Shown piece after piece: positions 17,232 through 25,923 of a stretch of DNA of 64,000 nt; the first letter of the stretch is position 1; every line of letters starts with the position of its first letter. Source of the stretch: Citricoccus sp. CH26A. Lineage in GTDB: Bacteria > Actinomycetota > Actinomycetes > Actinomycetales > Micrococcaceae. The position numbers were made by a program, and so were the translations under genes. The stretch covers positions 1-64,000 of the forward strand of contig NZ_AFXQ01000015.1 of NCBI RefSeq assembly GCF_000224415.1, read 5' to 3'. Under the pieces are notes generated by a model. It searched no databases and was not told the DNA's origin. It saw nothing but the letters and a program-made list of their open reading frames with translations.

Positions 17232-18780
17232 CGACCACGACCGTGGACCACAGGGAGGTGTACCGGCTCGTCGCCGCGTCCACGGCCATCATGTTGCCCA
17301 GCCCGGTCCCGGTGGCCAGCCACTCGGCAACCGTGGCGGCGAGCAGCGCCGTGGGCGCGGCGATCCGCGCGGCGGCGAAGAACGCCGGCGCCATTGCCGG
17401 CAGCCGGCCCAGCACCAGTACCCTCGTGCGCGGCGTGGCATAGGCGGCGAAGACGTCGGCCACCTGGCCGGGCAGCCGGCCCAGGCCGTAGAGGCACGAG
17501 ACCAGCGTGGGGAAGAACGTCATGAGGGCCACCACGACGGCGGTGCCGAACGACCCGCGGCCGAGCGCGGCGACCAGCAGGGGCGCGATCGCGATGATCG
17601 GCACGCACCGCAGGGCGACGGCGACGGGCGTCAGGGCCCGCCGCACGCGGGCCGAGAGGGAGAACGCGGCGGCCAGGAGCACGCCCAGCGCCAGACCGGC
17701 GAAGTAACCGGGGACGGCCACGAGGGCGGTCTGGCTGGCCGCCGTGAACAGCTCGGCACGGTGCTCGGCGGCCGTCGGCGCGGACACCAGCCACTCCCAG
17801 ACGTCCCAGGGGCGCTTGGCGAAATAGGGGTTGAGGTCGAGCAGCCAGAACAGCCCGGCCCAGGCCAGCAGCACGATCGCCGCCGTGAGGGCCACGCCGC
17901 CGGCACTGACGAGCCAGCGTCGCCAGGCGGGCCGCCGGGGGTCGGCCCCGGGCGTGGCCAGCAGCACCGTCGGCTGCTCCGGTGCCAACCGCCGGGCGAT
18001 GAACGAGACCAGGACGTACCCGATCATCGACACCACGGCGCTGAGGATCATCAACGCCCAGAGGCCGTCGGTGTCCAGGCTCCGCAGCGCCTGGATCGAG
18101 AGCACCCCGATGCCGCGCTCGGCCCCCGTGAACTCCCCGACCAGTGCTCCGAGGAAGGCGGCGGGCACCGAGGCCTGCAACCCGGCCATCAGGTACGGCA
18201 GGGCCGCGCGCGCCCGGACGGTGACCAGCGTGGTCCAGCGGCCCCTGCCGTAGGTGGCCGTCAGGTCGAGCCAGGACCGGGGCACGGCGCGCATGCCCAC
18301 CAGCAGGGGCACGAGGGTGAGGTAGTAGACGGCCAGGGCCGCCAGCGTGACCTGCGGCCCGTCCCCGAACCCGTAGGCCAGTCGCAGCAGCGGCCCCAGC
18401 GCCACGAGGGGCAGGCAGTAGACGACCAGGGCGAGCCGCAGCACCGTCCGCTCCAGGCCCGGCAACAGCACGACCAGCAGGGCCAGGGCCACGGCCGCCA
18501 CGTTGCCGGCCAGGTAGCCGATCATCGCCTCGCGCGTGGTGAACCACAGCCCCCGGCCGTAGACGTCGGCGTTCTCCACGAGCGTGCCGAGGATGCCGGA
18601 GGGGACACCGATCAGGTGCCGGTCGGCCAGGACCGTCCGGCCGACCAGTTCCCACAGGCCGATCACCAGGACCCAGCCCAGGAGCACGCGCAGTGCGGCA
18701 GCCGGCCGGGCACGGGCGGGACGGGGGCCGTCGCCGTCGCGGCCCGTGGCCTGGACGGCCTGTTCACCCTGCAGGACCAT
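17140..18780 (-). CDS. ABC importer permease, two fused permease domains
   Basis: A 546-residue protein with two BPD_transp_1 modules in one chain. Module one spans about residues 30-255 (loop DLTATYGRGRWTTLVTVRAR) and module two about 285-535 (loop AAYATPRTRVLVLGRLPAMAP), each with about six helices, joined by a hydrophilic linker (PEQPTVLLATPGADPRRPAW). Related importers usually encode one permease that dimerises; fusion gives a fixed pseudo-heterodimer. ATG 18780 lies three bases after the ATPase stop. Neighbours supply ATPase and binding protein, so the operon is complete. Confidence 0.88.
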   Translation of the reverse strand: MVLQGEQAVQATGRDGDGPRPARARPAAALRVLLGWVLVIGLWELVGRTVLADRHLIGVPSGILGTLVENADVYGRGLWFTTREAMIGYLAGNVAAVALALLVVLLPGLERTVLRLALVVYCLPLVALGPLLRLAYGFGDGPQVTLAALAVYYLTLVPLLVGMRAVPRSWLDLTATYGRGRWTTLVTVRARAALPYLMAGLQASVPAAFLGALVGEFTGAERGIGVLSIQALRSLDTDGLWALMILSAVVSMIGYVLVSFIARRLAPEQPTVLLATPGADPRRPAWRRWLVSAGGVALTAAIVLLAWAGLFWLLDLNPYFAKRPWDVWEWLVSAPTAAEHRAELFTAASQTALVAVPGYFAGLALGVLLAAAFSLSARVRRALTPVAVALRCVPIIAIAPLLVAALGRGSFGTAVVVALMTFFPTLVSCLYGLGRLPGQVADVFAAYATPRTRVLVLGRLPAMAPAFFAAARIAAPTALLAATVAEWLATGTGLGNMMAVDAATSRYTSLWSTVVVVTLMALAGYALVEAVERRVLAVVAPEQSRW

Positions 18781-18783
18781 TCC

Positions 18784-19602
18784 TCACCCCTGGCCGAGGG
18801 CGTACTCGTCCACGCCCAGCAGGGTGCCGATCCGGTCCACGAGCTCGGTGAAGCGCCGGGAATGCAGCTGCTGCATCCGCCGCGGCCGTTCGAGGCCGAC
18901 CGGCAGGTCCGCGACGATGGAGCCGGGCCGGGCCGACATCACCAGGACACGGTCCGCCAGCAGGACCGCCTCGGGGATCGAGTGGGTCACCAGCAGCGTG
19001 GTGGTGGTGGCACCGGACCACAGCGGCGGCAGTTCGATGTTGAGCCTGCGACGGGTGAGCTCGTCGACCGCGCCGAAGGGCTCGTCGAGCAACAGCAGCC
19101 TCGGCTCGGTGACCAGGCAGCGGGCGATCGCCGCGCGCTGCCGCATCCCGCCGGACAGTTGCGCCGGACGGGCCTTCTCGAACCCGGCCAGGCCGACCAT
19201 GCCCAGCAACCGGGCGACCTTGCGGTGGTCGACCGGCTGACCGGCCAGCCGCCGGGCCAGGGCCACGTTGCCGGCGGCGGTCCGCCAGGGCAGCAGCGAG
19301 GCGTCCTGGAAGGCGATGGCCAGCTCGCCGCGCCGGCGCACCTCGAGCGGGTCGTCACCGTCGATGCGCACCGACCCGCCGGCGTCGGGGTGTTCCAGGC
19401 CCGCGATGATCCGCAGCAGGGTGGACTTCCCGCACCCGGAGGGCCCGACCAGGGCCGTGACCGAACCGGCCTCCAGGGTCAGGTCCAGGGACGCCAGGAC
19501 GGGCAGCGGCTCCGCCGGACCGGGGAAGGTCTTGGCGACGGCGGTGCACAGCACCTCGGGGGCCGGTCGTCCCGCCGTGCGGGCGGTCTGCACGCCGGTC
19601 AC
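18784..19602 (-). CDS. ABC importer ATPase (nitrate/taurine/thiamine-precursor type)
   Basis: A 272-residue ATPase: Walker A GPSGCGKSTLLRIIAG, Q-loop in LAIAFQDASLLPW, signature QLSGGMRQRAAIARCL, Walker B RLLLLDEPFGAVD and His switch VTHS. The wording FQDASLLPWRT is typical of the SsuB/TauB/ThiZ branch. GTG 19602 overlaps the stop of the binding-protein gene (GTGA), so translation is coupled. The protein should couple to the fused permease gene immediately downstream. The C-terminus (HSRRFTELVDRIGTLLG) is also common in this branch. Confidence 0.92.
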   Translation of the reverse strand: MTGVQTARTAGRPAPEVLCTAVAKTFPGPAEPLPVLASLDLTLEAGSVTALVGPSGCGKSTLLRIIAGLEHPDAGGSVRIDGDDPLEVRRRGELAIAFQDASLLPWRTAAGNVALARRLAGQPVDHRKVARLLGMVGLAGFEKARPAQLSGGMRQRAAIARCLVTEPRLLLLDEPFGAVDELTRRRLNIELPPLWSGATTTTLLVTHSIPEAVLLADRVLVMSARPGSIVADLPVGLERPRRMQQLHSRRFTELVDRIGTLLGVDEYALGQG

Positions 19603-20648
19603 GCGGTGGGCCCGTCCCGGTACACCTCGTCGAGGATGCTCCGGTCCCACATCTGCTCGGTGGCCCCCTCGATGCCCAGGAGCTCGAACAGCCGCAGGTT
19701 CTCCTGGACCTGGTCGTCGGTGAACCACCCGAAGCCGAACTGCTCGGTGGCCTCGGAGAACATGATGTCGAGCTGGACCGTCGCCTGTTCCTGCTGCGTC
19801 TCCAGGTCCAGGCCGGCATCGGGGTACGCCTGGACGGCGAGCTCGGCGGCGGCCCGGGGATCGTCCTGGTAGAGCTGCCAGCCGCGGGCGTCCCCGCGGA
19901 GCAGCCGGATGACCTGGTCGCGCCGCGCCTCGTCCTGGAGGCTGGAACGCAACACGGTGTAGGTCTGGCTCATCGGGTCGTAGCCGAAGTCGGCGAGCAG
20001 CATCGAGTGCCCCTCGATGCCCTGGACGGCCAGCGCCACGGGAAGGTCGTTGTAGAAGCAGTAGAGGCCGTCGACCTGGCCGGCAGTGAGGACCGCCGGG
20101 TCGTACTGGCTCGGGACGAACTCGACCTGGTCCTGGGTCAGGCCGTTGATGGCCAGGAAGGCCTCCAGCCCGGGGGTGTCCGTGCCGGCCACGCCGATCT
20201 TCCTGCCCACCAGGTCCTGGGGGGAGGTCAGTGGCGCATCCGCCAGGGACAGGATCGTCACAGGGCTCTTCTGGTACTGGGCACCGATGATGACCAGGTC
20301 GGCGCCCTCGGCATTGGACCGGGCGACACCGTCCGCCACCGAGACGTTCATCAGCGCTGCCCCGCTGACCGTGTTCGCGTCCCCGGCCACGTTGGGTCCG
20401 CCGGCCGCGAGGCTGACGTCCAGCCCGAGGTCCCGGAACAGGCCCCGGTCCTGCGCCAGGTAGGTGCCGCCGAACTGCACCGAATGCGTCCAGGACAACT
20501 GGTAGGTCACCGCCGCGGCCGGCCCGTCGGTGCCGGAGGCGGAACCACCGGAGGGGGAGGCCTCGTTGCCGCACCCCACCAGCCCGCCCACGGTCAGGGC
20601 GCCGAGCCCGCCGAGGACCGTGCGCCGGGAGACAACCGAACGAACCAT
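19599..20648 (-). CDS. NMT1/THI5-type substrate-binding lipoprotein
   Basis: A 349-residue binding protein. The N-terminus has SRRTVLGGLGALTVGGLVGC: a lipobox Cys behind a twin-Arg-like stretch. The mature part begins with the NMT1/THI5 hallmark YQLSWTHSVQFGGTYLAQDR, used by importers of pyrimidine precursors of thiamine, taurine or nitrate-like anions. Start ATG 20648 is chosen because GGAGG sits seven bases upstream; the frame extends to 20720 but that part looks untranslated. Order binding protein, ATPase, permease. No TPP riboswitch signature was found in the leader, so thiamine control is not supported; a CRP-type box lies upstream. Confidence 0.88.
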   Translation of the reverse strand: MVRSVVSRRTVLGGLGALTVGGLVGCGNEASPSGGSASGTDGPAAAVTYQLSWTHSVQFGGTYLAQDRGLFRDLGLDVSLAAGGPNVAGDANTVSGAALMNVSVADGVARSNAEGADLVIIGAQYQKSPVTILSLADAPLTSPQDLVGRKIGVAGTDTPGLEAFLAINGLTQDQVEFVPSQYDPAVLTAGQVDGLYCFYNDLPVALAVQGIEGHSMLLADFGYDPMSQTYTVLRSSLQDEARRDQVIRLLRGDARGWQLYQDDPRAAAELAVQAYPDAGLDLETQQEQATVQLDIMFSEATEQFGFGWFTDDQVQENLRLFELLGIEGATEQMWDRSILDEVYRDGPTA

Positions 20649-20705
20649 GGGAGACCTCCGGGGTCGGGGTCGGACCCGCCATCCGGGCCGGGCCTGCGGG
20701 TATTC

Positions 20706-20721
20706 TGTGATGGACTTCACA
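20706..20721. promoter_or_regulatory. Perfect CRP/GlxR-type box
   Basis: TGTGATGGACTTCACA is a perfect TGTGA-N6-TCACA dyad, matching the CRP/GlxR consensus. It lies 58 bases upstream of the binding-protein start on the minus strand, in the leader or promoter. rnj starts about 240 bases away on the other strand. Confidence 0.7.
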
Positions 20722-20958
20722 TCCTAGTGGGGCCGCGCGCGGGATGGGGGACGCCTGGACGCCGTCCGCGCACGCCGCGCCGGACGTCCCGTCCCACCGG
20801 AGCGTCCCGGTGATACCGTCCCGGGGGTCCGTGGGCGGTACATTAGGGGGTAGTCTTCCCGGCGCCGCCCGCTCGCTGCGGGCCCCGGACCCGAGGGAAC
20901 CCCCTCCACATCGGTGTACCGCCCTGGTGCACTTCCCTGACGACGAAAGCGTGATCAG

Positions 20959-22644
20959 TTGCCCCGTTCCTCCCGTAAGTCCAAGTCCTCGTCCTCCCTG
21001 CCGTCCGGAGGGTTGCGGATCACCCCGCTGGGAGGCCTGGGTGAGATCGGCCGCAACATGACGGTCTTCGAGCACGAGGGCAAGCTGCTCGTGGTGGACT
21101 GTGGCGTCCTCTTCCCCGAGGAGCACCAGCCCGGCATCGACGTCATCCTCCCGGACTTCACTTCCATCCGGGACCGGTTGAAGGACATCGTCGGCATCGT
21201 GCTCACGCACGGCCACGAGGACCACATCGGCGGGGTGCCCTACCTGCTGAAGGAGCGCCCGGACATCCCGTTGATCGGTTCCGAGCTGACGCTGGCGTTC
21301 ATCTCCGCCAAGCTCACCGAGCACCGGATCACGCCGAAGACGATCCACGTGGAGGCCGAGGACAAGCACCAGGCGGGCCCCTTCGAACTCGAGTTCGTCG
21401 CGGTCAACCACTCCATCCCGGACAGCCTCGCCGTGGCGATCCGCACCAAGGCCGGCCTGGTCCTGCACACCGGTGACTTCAAGATGGACCAGTTCCCGCT
21501 GGACGACCGGATCACGGACCTGCGCCACTTCGCCCGCCTGGGCGAGGAGGGCGTGGACCTGTTCCTCACCGACTCCACGAACGCCGAGGTTCCGGGGTTC
21601 ACCATCTCGGAGCGGGAACTGACCCCCGCGATCGAGCAGGTCTTCGCCACCGCGAAGAAGCGGATCATCGTCTCCAGCTTCGCCAGCCACGTGCACCGCA
21701 TCCAGCAGGTCCTGGACGCCGCGCACGCCAGCGGGCGCAAGGTCGCGTTCGTGGGCCGGTCCATGGTGCGCAACATGGGCATCGCCAGCGACCTGGACTA
21801 CCTCAAGATCCCGCGCGGGCTGCTCGTGGACTTCAAGAAGCTGCAGTCCATGCCCGATGACAAGGTCGCGCTGGTCTGCACCGGGTCCCAGGGCGAGCCG
21901 ATGGCGGCACTGTCCCGGATGGCCTCCGGCACCCACCAGATCAAGCTCGGCGCCGGGGACACCGTCCTGATGGCCAGCTCGATGGTGCCCGGCAACGAGA
22001 ACGCGATCTACGGGATCATCAACAAGTTCACCGACCTAGGCGTCAAGGTCGTGCACAAGGGCAACGCCAAGGTGCACGTCTCCGGTCACGCCTCCGCCGG
22101 GGAACTGGTCTACTGCTACAACATCGTCCGGCCCACCCACGTCATGCCCGTGCACGGCGAGTCCTCGCACCTCCACGCCAACGCCGACCTGGCCGTGCGG
22201 ACCGGCATCGCCCCCGAGCGCGTGCTCGTCGTCAAGGATGGCACCACCGTGGACCTGGTCAAGGGCCAGGCCAGGGTCTCCGGCCAGGTGGAGGCCGGAC
22301 TGGTCTACGTGGACGGCCACACCGTCGGCAAGGTCACCGAGGAGACCCTGGTCGAGCGGCGGCTGCTGCAGGAGGGCGGTTCGGTGACCGTGGTCGCGAT
22401 CGTGGACCCGGACACCAACACCCTGGCCGAGCCGCTGGAGTTCATGACCAAGGGCTTCATCCAGGACCCCCAGATCTTCGACACCGCGGCGAAGAAGGTC
22501 AAGGACGCCCTGGCCAAGCCCCACGTCGCCGGCATCGACGACCTGGACCAGATCGAGAAGCTGATCGTGGACACGGTGGGCCGCCACCTCGACCGCGCCT
22601 ACCGGCGGGCCCCGCTGATCACCGCCGTCGTCATCGACGCCTGA
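20959..22644 (+). CDS. rnj: Ribonuclease J
   Basis: A 561-residue beta-CASP metallo-beta-lactamase ribonuclease (5'-3' exo and endo activity). The metal site is in LTHGHEDHIGG, followed by HTGDFKMDQFPLD, the beta-CASP insert, and FASHVHRIQQ. The C-terminal part has VSGHASAGELVYCYN and MPVHGESSHLHANA. Start TTG 20959 (MPRSSRKSKSSS) gives the basic N-terminus common in actinobacterial RNase J. dapA, often its upstream neighbour in actinobacteria, is absent here; instead a divergent ABC operon precedes it. Confidence 0.95.
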   Translation: MPRSSRKSKSSSSLPSGGLRITPLGGLGEIGRNMTVFEHEGKLLVVDCGVLFPEEHQPGIDVILPDFTSIRDRLKDIVGIVLTHGHEDHIGGVPYLLKERPDIPLIGSELTLAFISAKLTEHRITPKTIHVEAEDKHQAGPFELEFVAVNHSIPDSLAVAIRTKAGLVLHTGDFKMDQFPLDDRITDLRHFARLGEEGVDLFLTDSTNAEVPGFTISERELTPAIEQVFATAKKRIIVSSFASHVHRIQQVLDAAHASGRKVAFVGRSMVRNMGIASDLDYLKIPRGLLVDFKKLQSMPDDKVALVCTGSQGEPMAALSRMASGTHQIKLGAGDTVLMASSMVPGNENAIYGIINKFTDLGVKVVHKGNAKVHVSGHASAGELVYCYNIVRPTHVMPVHGESSHLHANADLAVRTGIAPERVLVVKDGTTVDLVKGQARVSGQVEAGLVYVDGHTVGKVTEETLVERRLLQEGGSVTVVAIVDPDTNTLAEPLEFMTKGFIQDPQIFDTAAKKVKDALAKPHVAGIDDLDQIEKLIVDTVGRHLDRAYRRAPLITAVVIDA

Positions 22645-22729
22645 CCGCCCTCCCGGGGTGGGCCCGGGGCGGGGCACGGGCGAGGAGATGATTCGGGCCG
22701 GCGGGCCCGGTGGTGGAATGCTGGGATCC

Positions 22730-23752
22730 ATGGGATCGGCCGGCGACTGGATGGAGCGGCACCAGGTGGTGCTGTACCTGTCCGCGCTGGGTGCGGGCGC
22801 CGTCGCCGGGTCCCTGGTCCCGGCCGTTGCCGGACCTGCCGGGCAGGCCATCACACCGGTGCTGGGCCTGTTGCTGTACGCCACCTTCCTGGCCGTCCCG
22901 TTCCGCCGCCTCGGCCGTGCTGCGCGGGACGGGGGATTCCTCCTGGCGGTGCTGGGGCTGAACTTCGTGGTGGTGCCGGTGGTGGTGTTCGCCCTCTCCC
23001 GGCTGGTCGCCCACGACGACGTCCTGCTGCTCGGGGTGCTGTTCGTCCTGCTGACCCCGTGCGTGGACTACGTCATCGTCTTCACCGGCCTGGCCGGCGG
23101 CTCGCAGGACCGCCTGCTGGCCGCCACGCCGTTGCTGATGCTGGCGCAGATGCTCCTGCTGCCGGGGTACCTGTGGCTGATGGCCGGGCCGCAGCTCGCC
23201 CCCGGACTCGATGTCCGCCCGTTCCTGGAGGCCTTCGCGCTGCTCATCGTGGCGCCCCTCGGCGCGGCGTGGCTGACCCAGGCGGTGGCCGTCCGCCGGG
23301 CCTGGGGCCGCGCCGTGGACCGGGTGGTCTCGGCGGGGATGGTCCCGTTGATGATGGCCACGCTGGCCGTCGTGGTCGCCTCCCAGGCGCACGACGTCGC
23401 CCGGCACCTGGGCGGGTTGCTCACCGTGGTGCCGGTGTACGTGCTCTTCGCGGCCGTGATGGTCGCGCTCGGACTGGCGGCCGGTCGCGTCGCCGGGCTG
23501 GATGCGCCCGGACGGCGGGCGCTCGTGTTCAGCGGGGTGACCCGGAACTCCCTCGTGGTGCTGCCGCTGGTGCTGGCCCTGCCGGCGTCGCTGGGCCCGG
23601 ACTACCGGCTGGCGCCGCTGGTGGTGGTCACCCAGACCCTCGTGGAGCTGGTCGTGATGGTGGTGCTGGTGCGGCTGGTGCCCCGGCTGGTCAGCGCGCG
23701 GGGTCGAAGTCCTCGGGATCCTTCTGCAGCCGGCCTTCCAACGCCTGGCTGA
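22730..23752 (+). CDS. BASS-superfamily transporter (bile acid/arsenite ACR3-like)
   Basis: About 340 residues with nine to ten hydrophobic helices. The segments NFVVVPVVVFALSRLV, LLTPCVDYVIVFTGLAGG and FSGVTRNSLVVLPLVLA resemble the arsenite/bile-acid symporter fold; the TPCVDYVIVF motif with its Cys is characteristic of ACR3-like proteins. There is no arsR or arsenate reductase nearby, so arsenite is not secured as a substrate. The start is uncertain: ATG codons at 22688, 22718 and 22730 are in frame, and 22730 places the first helix normally. Its 3' end overlaps the convergent gene at 23691 by 62 bases. Confidence 0.75.
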   Translation: MGSAGDWMERHQVVLYLSALGAGAVAGSLVPAVAGPAGQAITPVLGLLLYATFLAVPFRRLGRAARDGGFLLAVLGLNFVVVPVVVFALSRLVAHDDVLLLGVLFVLLTPCVDYVIVFTGLAGGSQDRLLAATPLLMLAQMLLLPGYLWLMAGPQLAPGLDVRPFLEAFALLIVAPLGAAWLTQAVAVRRAWGRAVDRVVSAGMVPLMMATLAVVVASQAHDVARHLGGLLTVVPVYVLFAAVMVALGLAAGRVAGLDAPGRRALVFSGVTRNSLVVLPLVLALPASLGPDYRLAPLVVVTQTLVELVVMVVLVRLVPRLVSARGRSPRDPSAAGLPTPG

Positions 23753-24086
23753 GGTCCTCGTCCTCCACCTCGTACATGGGGTCGACCTCGAGCTCGAGGG
23801 CCTCCAGGGCCTCCTCGTCGTCGTCCACGGCCACGAACCGGACCCGGGCCTCCGTGATCGTCTCGGCCACGTCGTCCAGGCCGAGGTACTCGTACCCGGT
23901 GATCACCCGTTGGAGCGGGAACTCGTCGTCGTCCAGGTGCATCTCGATCGCGTTGACGAGTCCGCCGGTCTGCACCGCCCCGTGGAAGGTCAGGACATCG
24001 CGCAGGGCGATGTCACCGGGGGAGGTGGCCTCAGGCAGGGCATCGAAGTCAAGGGCGCGGTTCCACACCGCCTCGGTAGTGCTCAT
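23691..24086 (-). CDS. DMP19/DUF4375-like acidic protein
   Basis: A 131-residue very acidic protein (DDDEEALEALELEVDPMYEVEDED). The central part LTFHGAVQTGGLVNAIEMHL resembles the HG-x-x-x-x-GG core of the DMP19-like DUF4375 family, and GYEYLGLDDVAETI fits the next helix. Function is unknown; DMP19 relatives were described as DNA-mimic-like. ATG 24086 gives MSTTEAVWNRALDF. It is alone on the minus strand and converges on the BASS transporter with overlapping 3' ends. Family assignment is from a short motif only. Confidence 0.6.
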   Translation of the reverse strand: MSTTEAVWNRALDFDALPEATSPGDIALRDVLTFHGAVQTGGLVNAIEMHLDDDEFPLQRVITGYEYLGLDDVAETITEARVRFVAVDDDEEALEALELEVDPMYEVEDEDLSQALEGRLQKDPEDFDPAR

Positions 24087-24233
24087 GCCAGCAGAGTAGG
24101 CAGAACCGGGCGCCCTGTCAGTCCTCCGCCGTCCATGACGTGCATGTCTCGCGCGCTCCCTCCCCGGCCGGACGGACCGAACGGCGCATGATCGGAGTGG
24201 CCGTCGTCCCGCGCGGTGGGCTTCACTGCCGCC

Positions 24234-24890
24234 ATGAGAAAGCTCATCTCCAGCACGTTCGTCTCCCTCGACGGCGTCATGCAGGCTCCCGGAGGGCCCG
24301 ACGAGGACCGTACGGGGGGCTTCACCCTCGGCGGGTGGACCGCCCCGCTGTTCGACGAGTCCATGGGCTCGTGGATGGACCGGACCTTCGCCACCCAGTT
24401 CGACCTGCTCCTGGGACGCAGGACCTATGAGATCTTCGCCGCCTACTGGCCCCATCACACGGACTCGCTCGTGGGGGAGGCGTTCAGCCGGGCACACAAG
24501 TACGTGGCCAGCCACCGACTGCACGATCCCGCCTGGGAACACACCACGGTCCTGTCCGGCAACGTGCCGGAACAGGTCGCCGCGCTGAAGGGCCAGGACG
24601 GGCCGGATCTGCTGCTGCAGGGCAGCGGCAACCTCATCCAGTCCCTGTTGACCGCCGGGCTGATCGACGAGGTCCGGGTCCTGGTCTTCCCGCTGCTGCT
24701 GGGCCCCGGCAAGCGGCTCTTCGCGGAGGGGACCATCCCGGCCGGTCTCCGCCTGACCGAGGACGAGGTCTCGCAGTCCGGTGTCGTCATGGCCTCCTAC
24801 GCACTCGGCGGACCAGTCGCCACGGGCAGTTTCACCGACGAGGATCCCTCCCAGGACGAGCCGGACCGGCGCAGCGGTCCCCAGGACTGA
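24234..24890 (+). CDS. Dihydrofolate-reductase-fold (RibD C-terminal type) protein
   Basis: A 218-residue protein of the RibD_C/DHFR-like family: MRKLISSTFVSLDGVMQAPGG at the N-terminus, LLLGRRTYEIFAAYWP, LLLQGSGNLIQSLLTAGLIDE, and VFPLLLGPGKRLF. These are NADPH-binding reductases, mostly of unknown substrate. ATG 24234 is chosen since the family begins MRKL; there is no strong ribosome binding site. The last 20 residues are acidic and unconserved. It stands alone between the acidic minus-strand gene and the aquaporin gene. Confidence 0.85.
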   Translation: MRKLISSTFVSLDGVMQAPGGPDEDRTGGFTLGGWTAPLFDESMGSWMDRTFATQFDLLLGRRTYEIFAAYWPHHTDSLVGEAFSRAHKYVASHRLHDPAWEHTTVLSGNVPEQVAALKGQDGPDLLLQGSGNLIQSLLTAGLIDEVRVLVFPLLLGPGKRLFAEGTIPAGLRLTEDEVSQSGVVMASYALGGPVATGSFTDEDPSQDEPDRRSGPQD

Positions 24891-25004
24891 GGGAACGCGG
24901 CGGGCTGACCCCGGGTCTCCGGCCTCCGCCGCCGCGCGAGGATGACCCATTGACTCCCTCCGAGGACCCTGCTTACGCTCGCAGCATTCCAGGTCAGTTG
25001 CCTT

Positions 25005-25031
25005 TAGTTAACCAATTCATTTCGTTAACTA
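25005..25031. promoter_or_regulatory. Inverted-repeat operator upstream of the aquaporin-fdhA unit
   Basis: TAGTTAAC (25005-25012) and its exact complement GTTAACTA (25024-25031) are spaced by 11 bases in a conspicuously AT-rich patch. TTGACT (24950) with a weak TTACGC 17 bases on could be the promoter. Likely a repressor or activator site; the binding protein is unknown. Confidence 0.55.
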
Positions 25032-25060
25032 TCCCTTGGTCCCGACACGAAATGTGGACA

Positions 25061-25843
25061 ATGTCTCCGACTCTGATGCGCCGGTTGGTGGCCGAGATGC
25101 TGGGCACGGCGGTGCTGGTGATCTTCGGCGTCGGCACCGTGCTGGCGGCCCTGACGGCCGGCAACGGTGAGCTCACGTATCCGGGAGTGGGGTTCATCTC
25201 CCTGGGTTTCGCCATCGCCGTCGCCGTGGCCATCTACGCGTTCCTGGCCGTGTCCGGTGCCCACATCAATCCCGCCGTGACCTTCGCGCTGGCCGTCACC
25301 CGGCGCTTCCCCTGGGCCGAGCTGGTGCCCTACGTCCTCGCGCAGCTGATCGGGGCCGCCGTCGGCAGCCTGCTCCTGGTGGCCTCGTTCGGGACCCGGG
25401 CCGTGGACATGGGCAGCGGTGCGACGGCCCTGGGCGCGGGGGTCTCGTACGGTCAGGGCATCGTGGCAGAGGTGCTGGGGACCTTCTTCCTGATGCTCGC
25501 GATCATGGCGGTGGCCGTCGACCGGAGGGCGCCCAAGGGGTGGGCGGGCCTGATCATCGGACTGGCCGTCGCGGGCGCCATCCTCGTCATCGCCCCCCTG
25601 ACCGGTGGCTCACTGAACCCGGCGCGGACCTTCGGACCGAACCTCGTGCAGACCCTCTTCGGCGGCGACGTCGTGTGGTCCCAGTACCCGCTGTACGTCA
25701 TCGGCCCCTTCATCGGCAGCGCGGCCGCCGCGCTGGCCTACGACGTCATCGCCCGCCCCCGAGACGTCCCCGAGCCCGAGCCGCGCGCCGACGATGAGTC
25801 GATGGCGGAAGAGCACGGCCAGAGACCCGAATCCACCGAATAG
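25061..25843 (+). CDS. MIP-family channel (aquaporin/glycerol facilitator)
   Basis: A 260-residue channel with six helices and both NPA loops: SGAHINPAVTFA and GGSLNPARTFGP. The arginine of the selectivity filter follows the second NPA. The helix following the first NPA and the short loops fit an aquaporin-Z-like rather than a long glycerol-facilitator protein, but substrate is not certain. ATG 25061 (MSPTLMRRLVAEMLG) is preferred; ATG 25052 is in frame, and the frame extends to TTG 24950, which overlaps the likely promoter and operator. fdhA follows 80 bases downstream. Confidence 0.88.
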   Translation: MSPTLMRRLVAEMLGTAVLVIFGVGTVLAALTAGNGELTYPGVGFISLGFAIAVAVAIYAFLAVSGAHINPAVTFALAVTRRFPWAELVPYVLAQLIGAAVGSLLLVASFGTRAVDMGSGATALGAGVSYGQGIVAEVLGTFFLMLAIMAVAVDRRAPKGWAGLIIGLAVAGAILVIAPLTGGSLNPARTFGPNLVQTLFGGDVVWSQYPLYVIGPFIGSAAAALAYDVIARPRDVPEPEPRADDESMAEEHGQRPESTE

Positions 25844-25923
25844 ACAATCACCGGATCGCGATCACAGCGATTGTTCTCGGTCCGCATCACGCGGTCGGGG
25901 GACAGCCATCGAGAGGAAGAACC

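Noticed and set aside
20649-20760. TPP riboswitch ahead of the NMT1/THI5-type importer
   Set aside because: No CTGAGA-type core or paired helices of a TPP element are visible in the leader.
18784-21936. A 1050-residue minus-strand open frame covering the ABC ATPase and RNase J region
   Set aside because: Only its last 272 codons (from GTG 19602) match a protein, the ATPase. The rest is antisense to rnj and out of frame with the binding-protein gene, with Arg/Gly/Pro-rich content typical of high-GC shadow frames.
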